Positions 36,630 through 44,227 of a DNA stretch of 64,000 nucleotides are shown here, piece by piece. Source of the DNA: Pseudomonas sp. TCU-HL1 (GTDB lineage: Bacteria > Pseudomonadota > Gammaproteobacteria > Pseudomonadales > Pseudomonadaceae); NCBI RefSeq assembly GCF_001708505.1, contig NZ_CP015992.1, positions 5,642,001 to 5,706,000 of the forward strand. Direction: 5' to 3'. The notes beneath the pieces are model-generated. The model was not told where the DNA came from and made no database searches. It was given only the letters and a program-made list of their open reading frames with translations. The stretch's first letter is position 1, and each line of letters opens with the position of its first letter. A program made the position numbers and the translations under genes.

Positions 36630-37220
36630 ATGAGCCCCAGCCTGCCATCGCCGAACGCCAACGCCGAGAGCCAGTTCCTCGGCACGCGCATCCGCGCACT
36701 GCGCAAACGCCGGGGCATGACCCTCAGCGAACTGGCCGAGCAGAGCAAGCTCACCGCCGGCTATATCAGCCAGTTGGAACGCAACCTGGCGTACCCCTCG
36801 ATTCCGGCGCTGTTCAACATCGCCCGCAGCCTGGGCGTGACCATCCAGTGGTTCTTCGCCAGCGAGGCCCCCACCAGCGAAGCCGACCGGGGCTACGTGG
36901 TGCGGCGCAATGCCCGCACCAGCCTGCACTACGAAGACGGCATCACCGACGAACTGCTCAGCCCGCACCCCCTGCGCCAGCTGGAAATGCTCCACTCGCG
37001 CTTCCCACCGGGCACCTACAGCGAAGAGAGCTACAGCCACGAAGGCGAGGAAGCCGGCTATGTGCTCAGCGGCGAATTCGAACTCTGGGTCGGCGAGCGG
37101 CACTTCCGCCTGCAGGAAGGCGACAGTTTCAGCTTCTCCAGCCAGGAACCGCACCGCTACGGCAACCCCGGCGATAAGGACACGCTGGTGCTGTGGGTGA
37201 TCACCCCGCCGACGTTCTAA
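36630..37220 (+). CDS. XRE-family transcriptional regulator with cupin sensor domain
   Basis: A 196-residue regulator: helix-turn-helix at about residues 16-70 (LGTRIRALRKRRGMTLSELA, GYISQLERNLAYPSIPALF) and a C-terminal cupin (about 110-190: RFPPGTYSEESYSHEGEEAG, LQEGDSFSFSSQEPHRYGN). This class senses small molecules and controls catabolic genes for polyamines, betaines and similar amines. The start has GGAGGGAGCC upstream. It is 95 bp downstream of the oxidoreductase and is the likely local regulator. Confidence 0.9.
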   Translation: MSPSLPSPNANAESQFLGTRIRALRKRRGMTLSELAEQSKLTAGYISQLERNLAYPSIPALFNIARSLGVTIQWFFASEAPTSEADRGYVVRRNARTSLHYEDGITDELLSPHPLRQLEMLHSRFPPGTYSEESYSHEGEEAGYVLSGEFELWVGERHFRLQEGDSFSFSSQEPHRYGNPGDKDTLVLWVITPPTF

Positions 37221-37252
37221 GCCAACGCCCGGATTTCTTTGGGGAATATTCC

Positions 37253-37351
37253 TGTGGGAGCGAATTCATTCGCGATAGGGCTGCGCGGCAGGCCCCGATG
37301 AACCTCAGGGGCAGCCCTGCGGGCTGCATCGCGAATGAATTCGCTCCTACA
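37253..37351. repeat. REP-like inverted repeat pair
   Basis: A 24-bp arm beginning TGTGGGAGCGAATTCATTCG (37253-37276) is matched in inverse, with one mismatch, at 37328-37351. The core equals the pair at 17424-17505, and the enclosed GGGGCAGCCCTGCGGGCTGC adds smaller hairpins. It fills the gap between the XRE-cupin gene and waaA and may act as a transcript stabiliser or terminator. Confidence 0.88.
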
Positions 37352-37360
37352 GATCGCTCA

Positions 37361-38632
37361 TCAGCGCTGTAGCAGCCGCGCAATCCCGCCCAACAACCGC
37401 TCCAGCGCCCCCTGGTTGGCCTTGAGCACGTCCAGGCCGGCATCGTGCATGGCCATAGAACGCTTCGGCTCGCTCCAGAGCCCCCCCACCTGGGTCGTCA
37501 ACTCATGGGCATCGGCCACCTCGACCAAGGCGCCGGCGTCGCGCAGTTGCGCGGCGATTTCGAGGAAGTTGAACAGGTGCGCCCCCGAGAGTACCGGTTT
37601 GCCCAGGGCCGCCGGCTCCAGCAGGTTGTGGCCGCCATTGGCTACCAGGCTACCGCCGACAAAGGCGATATCGGCCAGGGCATAGAGAAAGAGCAGCTCG
37701 CCCATGGTGTCGCCCAACAGCACCGCGTCGCTCGCACTCACCGGCTCACCCGTGGAACGGCGCACGGTCGCCAGCCCTTCGCGGCGGCAGAGTTCGAACA
37801 CCGGACCGAAGCGCTCCGGATGGCGCGGTACCAGGATCAGCAACGCGTCGGGCCGTTGCTTCAGCAGGGCCTTGTGGGCGGCAAGGATGATTTCGTCCTC
37901 CCCGGCATGGGTGCTGGCGGCAATCCACACTGGTCGGGCCTCGGCGCCCCACTGGCTGCGCAGCTCACTGGCGCCCTGCAGCAGGGCCGGGTCGATGCGC
38001 AGGTCGTACTTGATCGACCCGGTTACCGTCACGCATTCAGGGTGCGCACCGAGTCGACGGAAGCGCTCGGCTTCGGCCTCGGTCTGCACCGCAATCCAGC
38101 TCAGTTCGGCCAGCATGGGCGCCGTGAGCTTGCCGAAGCGCGCATAGCCACGAGCCGAGCGCTCGGACAGCCGGGCATTGGCCAGCACCACCGGAATACC
38201 ACGCCGGGCGCACTGGTGGATGTGGTTCGGCCAGAGCTCGGTTTCCATGATCACCGCTAGCTTCGGCCGTACGTGTCCCAGAAAGCGCGCCGCAGCCCAG
38301 GGCAGGTCATACGGCAGGTAGCAATGCTGCACCCGGTCGCCGAACAGCGCACGGATACGCTCCGAGCCTGTGGGAGTCATGCAGGTGATGGTGATCGGCA
38401 GGCCCGGGTGACGCTCCAGCAGGGCGCGGACCATGGGCGCGGCGGCAATGCTCTCGCCTACCGACACGGCGTGGACCCAGATGCCTCCGGGCCGGATGTC
38501 AGGCAGGCCGAAAGCGAAGCGTTCGCCTACGCGCCGGGCATAGGCCGGCGCGCGCCAGGCTCGCCAGGCGAGGCGCAGGGCCACCAGCGGAAGACCAAGA
38601 TGGAACAACAAGGTATAGAGGGTGCGATTCAT
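37361..38632 (-). CDS. waaA: 3-deoxy-D-manno-octulosonic acid (Kdo) transferase
   Basis: WaaA (GT30) adds Kdo residues to lipid IVA at the inner leaflet of the inner membrane, the first core-LPS step. The 423-residue protein has an N-terminal membrane anchor (MNRTLYTLLFHLGLPLVALR), the acceptor-side signature GGIWVHAVSVGESIAAAPM, and the donor-side motifs IAASTHAGEDEIIL and FVGGSLVANGGHNLLEPAALG. The call is secure from these motifs. The gene sits 36 bp downstream of a LysR-type regulator on the same strand. Confidence 0.96.
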   Translation of the reverse strand: MNRTLYTLLFHLGLPLVALRLAWRAWRAPAYARRVGERFAFGLPDIRPGGIWVHAVSVGESIAAAPMVRALLERHPGLPITITCMTPTGSERIRALFGDRVQHCYLPYDLPWAAARFLGHVRPKLAVIMETELWPNHIHQCARRGIPVVLANARLSERSARGYARFGKLTAPMLAELSWIAVQTEAEAERFRRLGAHPECVTVTGSIKYDLRIDPALLQGASELRSQWGAEARPVWIAASTHAGEDEIILAAHKALLKQRPDALLILVPRHPERFGPVFELCRREGLATVRRSTGEPVSASDAVLLGDTMGELLFLYALADIAFVGGSLVANGGHNLLEPAALGKPVLSGAHLFNFLEIAAQLRDAGALVEVADAHELTTQVGGLWSEPKRSMAMHDAGLDVLKANQGALERLLGGIARLLQR

Positions 38633-38668
38633 GGGCGCGGAGCTTAGCGTGAGTCAGCGTCAATCGCA

Positions 38669-39553
38669 CTAGCCCATGGCTTGCAGGTGCTCGGCGAGGC
38701 TGTCCGCCAGCCAGAGCGCCGCCGGTCCCAGGGCTTCGTCACGGCGGCAGACCAGTTCAACCACCAGCGAAGGCGGCGTCCAGTCGCTGCGCAATTCCAC
38801 CAATTGCCCCTGGTATCCCGGGTACTGGGCCACATGGCGCGGCAGCCAGGCCCAGCCCAGTCCACGCATCAGCAGTTCGGCCATCACATAGAAGCTGTCG
38901 GCCCGCCAGACCTGCGGACCGAGTTGCTCACCGCCAGGGTAATGGCTGTCCTGGGGCGACATCAGGATCTGCCGGTGGCGCCCCAGTTCACGGCGGTCGG
39001 CGTACGTCCGCGTGGCCAGGGCGTGGCTGGCACCACAGACCGTGACCATTTCGATGGTGCCCAGGCGCTGGCGTTCCAGGGCGTCGGGCATCTGCTCATG
39101 GTGAAACAACAGCCCCAGATCGGCTCGGCGCTCCAGCAGCTTTCGCGCGACCTCCCCCTGGGCGCTGGCGGCAAGCTGCACTTCCAGCATCGGGAAGGCC
39201 GTGCCCAGCGCTTCCAGGCTGGCCAGCACCGGCTGATAGGGCATGGCCTCGTCCTGGGCCAGGCGCAACCGGGCCTCTTCGCCCTTCGCCAATCCCTGTG
39301 CCTTGCCTTCCAGGCGCTGGCACTGGCGAAGCACTTCGCGCGCTTCTTCCAGCAAGGCGGTGCCCGCCATCGTCAGGCGCGGCTGCCGTCCGCTGCTGCG
39401 CTCGAACAACTGCACCCCGAGATCATCCTCCAGCAGGGCGATGCCACTGCTGACGGCCGACTGGGCACGCCGCAACTTTCGCGCCACCGCTGAAAAGGAC
39501 TGACTCTCCGCCACACCGACGAACAAACGGATCTGCTCCAGGTTCCATTGCAT
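38669..39553 (-). CDS. LysR-family transcriptional regulator
   Basis: A 294-residue LysR-type regulator with N-terminal winged helix (MQWNLEQIRLFVGVAESQSF, SAVARKLRRAQSAVSSGI) and a C-terminal inducer-binding domain of two alpha/beta lobes. The start at 39553 was chosen for the canonical N-terminus; it lies beside a 29-bp palindrome (39559-39587) and is divergent from the SMR transporter gene, so it most likely controls that gene and itself. The inducer is unknown. Confidence 0.92.
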   Translation of the reverse strand: MQWNLEQIRLFVGVAESQSFSAVARKLRRAQSAVSSGIALLEDDLGVQLFERSSGRQPRLTMAGTALLEEAREVLRQCQRLEGKAQGLAKGEEARLRLAQDEAMPYQPVLASLEALGTAFPMLEVQLAASAQGEVARKLLERRADLGLLFHHEQMPDALERQRLGTIEMVTVCGASHALATRTYADRRELGRHRQILMSPQDSHYPGGEQLGPQVWRADSFYVMAELLMRGLGWAWLPRHVAQYPGYQGQLVELRSDWTPPSLVVELVCRRDEALGPAALWLADSLAEHLQAMG

Positions 39554-39558
39554 GGTCA

Positions 39559-39587
39559 ATTGCCTATCTCTATTACAGATAGGTAAT
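39559..39587. promoter_or_regulatory. Candidate LysR operator between the regulator and SMR gene
   Basis: ATTGCCTATCT and AGATAGGTAAT are inverted arms (one mismatch) spaced by CTATTAC, containing a T-N11-A type core. The site lies 6 bp from the LysR start and 58 bp before the SMR start, a usual place for autoregulation and divergent control. Confidence 0.7.
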
Positions 39588-39644
39588 GACTTTATCCCAT
39601 CATCAGGAAGCTTAGAATCCGCCCATCGCACAGGAGGACCGATC

Positions 39645-39977
39645 ATGACCGGCTACATCTATCTCGCTATCGCCATTGCTGCCGAAGTGGTCGCCACCAC
39701 CTCGATGAAGGCCATCGACGGTTTCAACAAGCCCTTGCCCCTGATTCTGGTGATCGGCGGCTACGCCATCGCCTTCTGGATGCTCACGATGGTGGTGCGC
39801 AGCATTCCCGTGGGCATCGCCTATGCCATCTGGGCGGGGCTCGGCATCGTGCTGGTGAGCGTCGCCGCCCTGGTGCTCTACCAGCAGCGGCTGGACACGC
39901 CGGCCGTGCTGGGCATGGGCCTGATCGTCTCCGGCGTGGTGGTGATCCAGCTGTTCTCGAACAGCACGGGGCATTGA
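39645..39977 (+). CDS. Small multidrug resistance (SMR) transporter, EmrE-like
   Basis: A 110-residue inner-membrane protein with four helices; the proton/drug-coupling glutamate is E14 in IAAEVVATTSMKAIDGF, and the family motif GIAYAIWAGLGIV follows. SMR dimers exchange protons for quaternary cations and dyes; some relatives export guanidinium. In P. aeruginosa emrE sits at this place, also divergent from a LysR gene. AGGAGG precedes the ATG at 39645 by eight bases. Confidence 0.93.
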   Translation: MTGYIYLAIAIAAEVVATTSMKAIDGFNKPLPLILVIGGYAIAFWMLTMVVRSIPVGIAYAIWAGLGIVLVSVAALVLYQQRLDTPAVLGMGLIVSGVVVIQLFSNSTGH

Positions 39978-40051
39978 ACCGGCTCTTCCCGCTGCTTCAC
40001 GAACAGGGGCGCTATACTGCGCCCCTGTTTTTTTCGAGGCGCCTTCCGCAC

Positions 40052-41227
40052 ATGGCCGAATCCCTCTCCACCGACGTTCTCATCCTGGGCGGCGGCATCG
40101 CCGGCCTCTGGCTCAACGCCCGCCTGCGCAAGCAAGGCTTCGCCACCCTGCTGGTAGAAAACGCCAGCCTCGGCGGCGGGCAGAGCGTGCGGTCCCAGGG
40201 GATCATCCACGGTGGCGCCAAGTACGCCCTGCACGGCGCCCTGACCGGCGCCTCCGAGGCCATCGCCGACATGCCCCGCCGCTGGCGCGAGGCACTGGCC
40301 GGTAACGGTGAGCTGGACCTCGCCGGCGTGCGCCTGCTTTCCGAGGCCCACTATCTCTGGTCGCCCGGCACCCTGGCCGGCAATCTCACCAGTTTCTTCG
40401 CCAGCAAGGCGGTGCGCGGCCGCGTCGACCAGGTCAAGGGCAGCGATCTGCCGCCAGCGCTGCAGCATCCCAGGTTCAAGGGCAAGGTCTATCGTCTGGC
40501 CGAACTGGTTCTGGATGTTCCCAGCCTGATCAGCCGTCTCGCGGAGCTGGCGGGCGACGGGCTGCTGGCCGCACGGACAATCGAACCCCTGTTGGAGGAT
40601 GGCCAACTCACCGGCCTGCGCCTTGACGGCCGTGCAGTTCGCGCCCAGCGCATCGTCCTCAGCGCCGGCGCCGGCAACCAGGCGCTGCTCGAAGCCCTGG
40701 GGCTGAGCCAGCCCGCCATGCAGCTGCGCCCGCTGCATATGGTGATGGTCAAGGCGCCCAGCCTGAAACCCCTCTACGCCCACTGCCTGGGCGGCGGACC
40801 AAAACCCCGCATCACCGTCACCAGCCACCCGGCCGCCGACGGCCAGTGGGTCTGGTATCTGGGCGGCGACATCGCGGAAGCGGACGGCGTGGCACGCAAC
40901 GAAGCGGAACAGATCGCCGCCGCCGAACAGGAACTGCGCCACCTGCTTCCCTGGGTCGACCTCTCCGCCGCCCAGTGGGCAACCCTGCGGGTGGACCGTG
41001 CCGAGCCGGCGCAGTCTGGCCTGGTGCGTCCAGACAACGCCTTCCTCAGCGATCAGGGCCGCCTGTTGGTGGGCTGGCCGACCAAACTCGCCCTGGCACC
41101 GGATTTCGCCGACCGCGTACTGGCCGCCTTCGAGCGTGATGGCGTGCGCCCGGGCGCGAACCCGCCGCTGCCCGCCCTGCCCCGTCCTCCGGTGGCTCAA
41201 CCGGTTTGGGAGGAACTGCTCGGATGA
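40052..41227 (+). CDS. FAD-dependent oxidoreductase, DAO family
   Basis: A 391-residue protein with an N-terminal Rossmann motif LILGGGIAGLWLNARLRKQGF and DAO-type signature GGGQSVRSQGIIHGGAKYAL, like glycerol-3-phosphate or hydroxyglutarate dehydrogenases and FAD-linked amine/hydroxyacid oxidases. No signal or membrane helix is seen. It overlaps the aldo/keto reductase by 4 bp and the third gene follows 26 bp later, so the three form one operon. The substrate is not known. Confidence 0.85.
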   Translation: MAESLSTDVLILGGGIAGLWLNARLRKQGFATLLVENASLGGGQSVRSQGIIHGGAKYALHGALTGASEAIADMPRRWREALAGNGELDLAGVRLLSEAHYLWSPGTLAGNLTSFFASKAVRGRVDQVKGSDLPPALQHPRFKGKVYRLAELVLDVPSLISRLAELAGDGLLAARTIEPLLEDGQLTGLRLDGRAVRAQRIVLSAGAGNQALLEALGLSQPAMQLRPLHMVMVKAPSLKPLYAHCLGGGPKPRITVTSHPAADGQWVWYLGGDIAEADGVARNEAEQIAAAEQELRHLLPWVDLSAAQWATLRVDRAEPAQSGLVRPDNAFLSDQGRLLVGWPTKLALAPDFADRVLAAFERDGVRPGANPPLPALPRPPVAQPVWEELLG

Positions 41228-42033
41228 ACAGCCTGCACGATTGCCATCGCCCCTTGGGCGGTACCGGCCTGATAGTTTCCCCGCTGGGCCTGGGCACCGT
41301 GAAACTCGGACGTGACCAGGGCGTGAAGTACCCCAGCGGCTTCACCATCCCCGACGACGTCGAAGCCCGCCAGTTGCTGGCACTGGCCCGCGACCTCGGC
41401 ATCAACCTGATCGACACCGCGCCCGCATACGGCCGCAGCGAGGAACGCCTGGGCCCGCTGCTGCGTGGCAAGCGCCAGGATTGGGTGATTGTCAGCAAGG
41501 TAGGCGAAGAGTTCGAGAATGGGCTGTCGCGCTTCGACTTCAGTCCCGATCACACGCGCTTCTCCGTCGAACGCAGCCTGAAACGCCTGGAAACCGACTA
41601 CATCGATCTGGTACTGGTGCACTCCGACGGCAACGACCTGGCCATCCTGCGGGAGAGTGGCGTCTACGAGACGCTCGCCGAGCTGAAGCACGCCGGCAAG
41701 ATCCGCGCCTTCGGCCTGTCCGGCAAAACCGTGGACGGCGGCCTGCTGGCCCTGGAGCAAGGCGACTGCGCTATGGTCACCTACAACCTCAATGAGCAGG
41801 GCGAAAAGCCGGTCATTGACCGTGCGTTGCAACAAAACAAAGGCATCCTGATCAAGAAAGGCCTGGCCAGCGGCCATGTCTGCCTGGACGCAGGCGTTGA
41901 TCCGGTGCGCGCCAGCTTCGAACTGATCTTCGGTCACCCTGGGGTGACCAGCGCGATAATCGGGACCATCAATCCGCTGCATCTGTCCCATAATGTCGCG
42001 ACGGCCGCCGCAGTGATCGGAGGCCGTTGCTAG
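41224..42033 (+). CDS. Aldo/keto reductase
   Basis: A 269-residue TIM-barrel oxidoreductase: GTGLIVSPLGLGTVKLG at the start, DTAPAYGRSEERLG with catalytic Asp and Tyr, VIVSKVG with catalytic Lys, and HSDGNDLAIL with a histidine at the fourth site. The nucleotide-binding end (LIFGHPGVTSAIIGTINPLH) is like the NADP-linked AKR family. It starts inside the stop of the upstream FAD gene (ATGA), so translation is coupled; substrate unknown. Confidence 0.9.
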   Translation: MNSLHDCHRPLGGTGLIVSPLGLGTVKLGRDQGVKYPSGFTIPDDVEARQLLALARDLGINLIDTAPAYGRSEERLGPLLRGKRQDWVIVSKVGEEFENGLSRFDFSPDHTRFSVERSLKRLETDYIDLVLVHSDGNDLAILRESGVYETLAELKHAGKIRAFGLSGKTVDGGLLALEQGDCAMVTYNLNEQGEKPVIDRALQQNKGILIKKGLASGHVCLDAGVDPVRASFELIFGHPGVTSAIIGTINPLHLSHNVATAAAVIGGRC

Positions 42034-42059
42034 CCGACCCCTACCCAGAAGGAGCCGAC

Positions 42060-42965
42060 ATGCCGCGAATCCTCGCCCGCAAGGACCCCAGCGCGTTCAA
42101 GACCCTTCCGCTGCATGTCGAAGCCAGCGCCGATGCCCTGAACTACCAGAGCCTGGGCCGACCGTTGAACTTCACCCAGATGCTGGAGCGGCGCCGCCCG
42201 GTCCAGGTGAACGACAGCCAGCGCTTTGCCGTGGAGCTGGCTAACCTGGGCGTGTCGGTGCGGCTGACACTGAATCTCCAGGGTCGTGACTACTGGCTGC
42301 TGGTGCGCCAGCGTCGGCAGGATCGCGGCGACACCGTGCTCAAGCTGATTTCCGGCTATGTCCCGGCCCACGAACTGAACCTGCCGCTGCTCACGGCCAT
42401 CCAGGAAGTGGCCGAGGAGTGCCTGATCGAAACCCCGGAAGGCTGGCTGGCCGGGCGCTTCGCAGACACCTGGCTACCCACGCCCTACCAACGACAGCTG
42501 CATTACCGCGAGACCAACGACTTCCGCCTGAGCCCCCTGTCCGGCGCTGCGCGCCCCGTGCGCAATGGCAAGTTGACCCTTCTGGAGCGCCCCGACGCTT
42601 ACGTCCATCTGCCGACCGCCTCCCTGCAACTGGTTTACGACCTGCGCCTGGACCTGCCACGGGACTGCCACCAGATCAGTCTGTTCCACGTGGACGAGGT
42701 GCTGCAGGACGGCGAACTGGTGGCCTGCCTGGAACGGCGCCGTCCGGATATCTATCTGCTGCCGCTGCATCAGGGGCAGCCGACGGGCGACCTGCTTACC
42801 GTACGCAATGGCGAGTTCAAGAGCGCCAGCACCCGCGGCGTCTGGCTCTCCGAAAGCTTCGCCGAGCAGGACGGCTGGCTCGTGCGTGATGAGCGCGTGC
42901 GCTGGCGGGACTGGCTGGCGCGGGTAGGGACGGCCCGCCCGCTGGGAAAAAAGATGGCCTGCTGA
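42060..42965 (+). CDS. Conserved protein with a degenerate Nudix-like box
   Basis: A 301-residue soluble protein. Residues 110-135 read GYVPAHELNLPLLTAIQEVA followed by EECLIE, reminiscent of a Nudix box (G-x5-E ... RExxEExGU) but with two extra residues and Gln and Leu in place of Arg and Gly. Such changes make hydrolase activity uncertain. I recognise no other domain. AAGGAGCC precedes the ATG at 42060. It closes the operon with the FAD oxidoreductase and aldo/keto reductase; an inverted repeat follows at 42966. Confidence 0.7.
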   Translation: MPRILARKDPSAFKTLPLHVEASADALNYQSLGRPLNFTQMLERRRPVQVNDSQRFAVELANLGVSVRLTLNLQGRDYWLLVRQRRQDRGDTVLKLISGYVPAHELNLPLLTAIQEVAEECLIETPEGWLAGRFADTWLPTPYQRQLHYRETNDFRLSPLSGAARPVRNGKLTLLERPDAYVHLPTASLQLVYDLRLDLPRDCHQISLFHVDEVLQDGELVACLERRRPDIYLLPLHQGQPTGDLLTVRNGEFKSASTRGVWLSESFAEQDGWLVRDERVRWRDWLARVGTARPLGKKMAC

Positions 42966-42992
42966 ACGCCGGGGCGCACAGGGCGCCCCGGC
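42966..42992. terminator. GC-rich hairpin between convergent genes
   Basis: CGCCGGGGCGC (42966-42976) pairs with GCGCCCCGGCG (42982-42992), loop 5 nt, no T tract. It could be a factor-aided terminator or 3' stabiliser for the genes on both sides. Confidence 0.5.
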
Positions 42993-43011
42993 GCCGATGA
43001 GTTGGCGCTGA

Positions 43012-44217
43012 TTACTTCAGCTCGTTGGAGTTCTTGCCCAGCACGCGCCGTGCCACGATCAACAACTGGATCTGCTGGGTGCCTTCGAAGATGTCGAGGA
43101 TCTTCGAGTCTCGCGCCCACTTTTCCAGCAGTTCATCCTCGCCATAGCCCAGGGCACCGACCAGTTCCGCGCACGTCAGGGTGACTTCGTTGGCCACTCG
43201 CCCGGCCTTGGCCTTGGCGATGGAGGCCTCCTTGGAGTTGGGCAGGCGGTTGTCGGCCATCCAGGCCGCCTTCAGGGTCAGCAGCCGCGCGGCTTCCCAC
43301 TCGGCTTCCAGGCGATAGAGCGTCGCTTCGGCATGGCGCACGGCCAGCAGTGGCGTTCGATAGTCGAAGCGACATCCGGCCTTGCCCAGGAGTTCGCGCG
43401 TCCGGTCGAGCGCGGCCTTGGCCACGCCTACCGCCATCCCGGCCACCAGCGGACGGGTGTTGTCGAAGGTCTCCATCACCCCGGCAAAGCCCTTGTCCAC
43501 ATCGATCTCGGCGCTGCCCAGCAGGTTGGCGGCCGGTACCCGGCAGTCGCTGAAGCTGATGGACGCAGTGTCCGAGGCCTTGATGCCGAGCTTCTTCTCC
43601 AGGCGCGTCACCGTCATGCCCGGCGTGCCCTTTTCCACCACGAAGGATTTGATGGCGGCACGACCCAGGTTGCGGTCCAGGGTCGCCCAGACCACCACCG
43701 CATCGGCCCGCTCGCCGGAGGTGACGAAGATCTTCTCGCCGTTGAGCACGTAATGCTCGCCATCTTTGACCGCCGTGGTACGAATGGCCGCCGAGTCCGA
43801 ACCGCAACCGGGCTCGGTGATCGCCATGGCTGCCCAGGTGCCCCGGAAGCGCTTGAGCTGTTCTTCGTTGGCTACCGCGGCAATCGCGGCGTTGCCCAGC
43901 CCCTGGCGCGGCATGGCCAGCAGCAGACCGACATCGCCCCAGCTCAGCTCCATCACACCCAGCAGCGCGGACAGGTTGCCGCCATTGCGCACACCCTCCT
44001 CTGCCCCGACGCCACGTTTGCTCGCCGAGCCGGCGCCCACGGCTTCCGGGGAGCCGGCGTTCATGCCGTCCAGCAGGGCGGCGAGCAGATCGAGCTCGCA
44101 GGGATAGGCATGTTCGGCCTTGTCGTACTTGCGCGAGAGCGGGCGGAAGTACTGCGCCGCCACCTGATGGGCCTGATTGCTCAGGCCGTGGAATTTCTTC
44201 GGGATTTCCAGGTTCAT
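43012..44217 (-). CDS. Acyl-CoA dehydrogenase
   Basis: A 401-residue flavoprotein of the acyl-CoA dehydrogenase fold: helical N-domain, then AMAITEPGCGSDSAAIRTTAVKD-type FAD motif, GEKIFVTSGERADAVVV, and a C-terminal helical domain with FEGTQQIQLLIVARRVLGK. The catalytic base would be the glutamate in DIFEGTQQI. It lies 10 bp downstream of a second acyl-CoA dehydrogenase on the same strand. Chain-length preference cannot be told from sequence. Start at 44217 (MNLEIPKKFHGLSNQ) has GAGGAAGG upstream. Confidence 0.92.
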   Translation of the reverse strand: MNLEIPKKFHGLSNQAHQVAAQYFRPLSRKYDKAEHAYPCELDLLAALLDGMNAGSPEAVGAGSASKRGVGAEEGVRNGGNLSALLGVMELSWGDVGLLLAMPRQGLGNAAIAAVANEEQLKRFRGTWAAMAITEPGCGSDSAAIRTTAVKDGEHYVLNGEKIFVTSGERADAVVVWATLDRNLGRAAIKSFVVEKGTPGMTVTRLEKKLGIKASDTASISFSDCRVPAANLLGSAEIDVDKGFAGVMETFDNTRPLVAGMAVGVAKAALDRTRELLGKAGCRFDYRTPLLAVRHAEATLYRLEAEWEAARLLTLKAAWMADNRLPNSKEASIAKAKAGRVANEVTLTCAELVGALGYGEDELLEKWARDSKILDIFEGTQQIQLLIVARRVLGKNSNELK

Positions 44218-44227
44218 GCTGCCTTCC

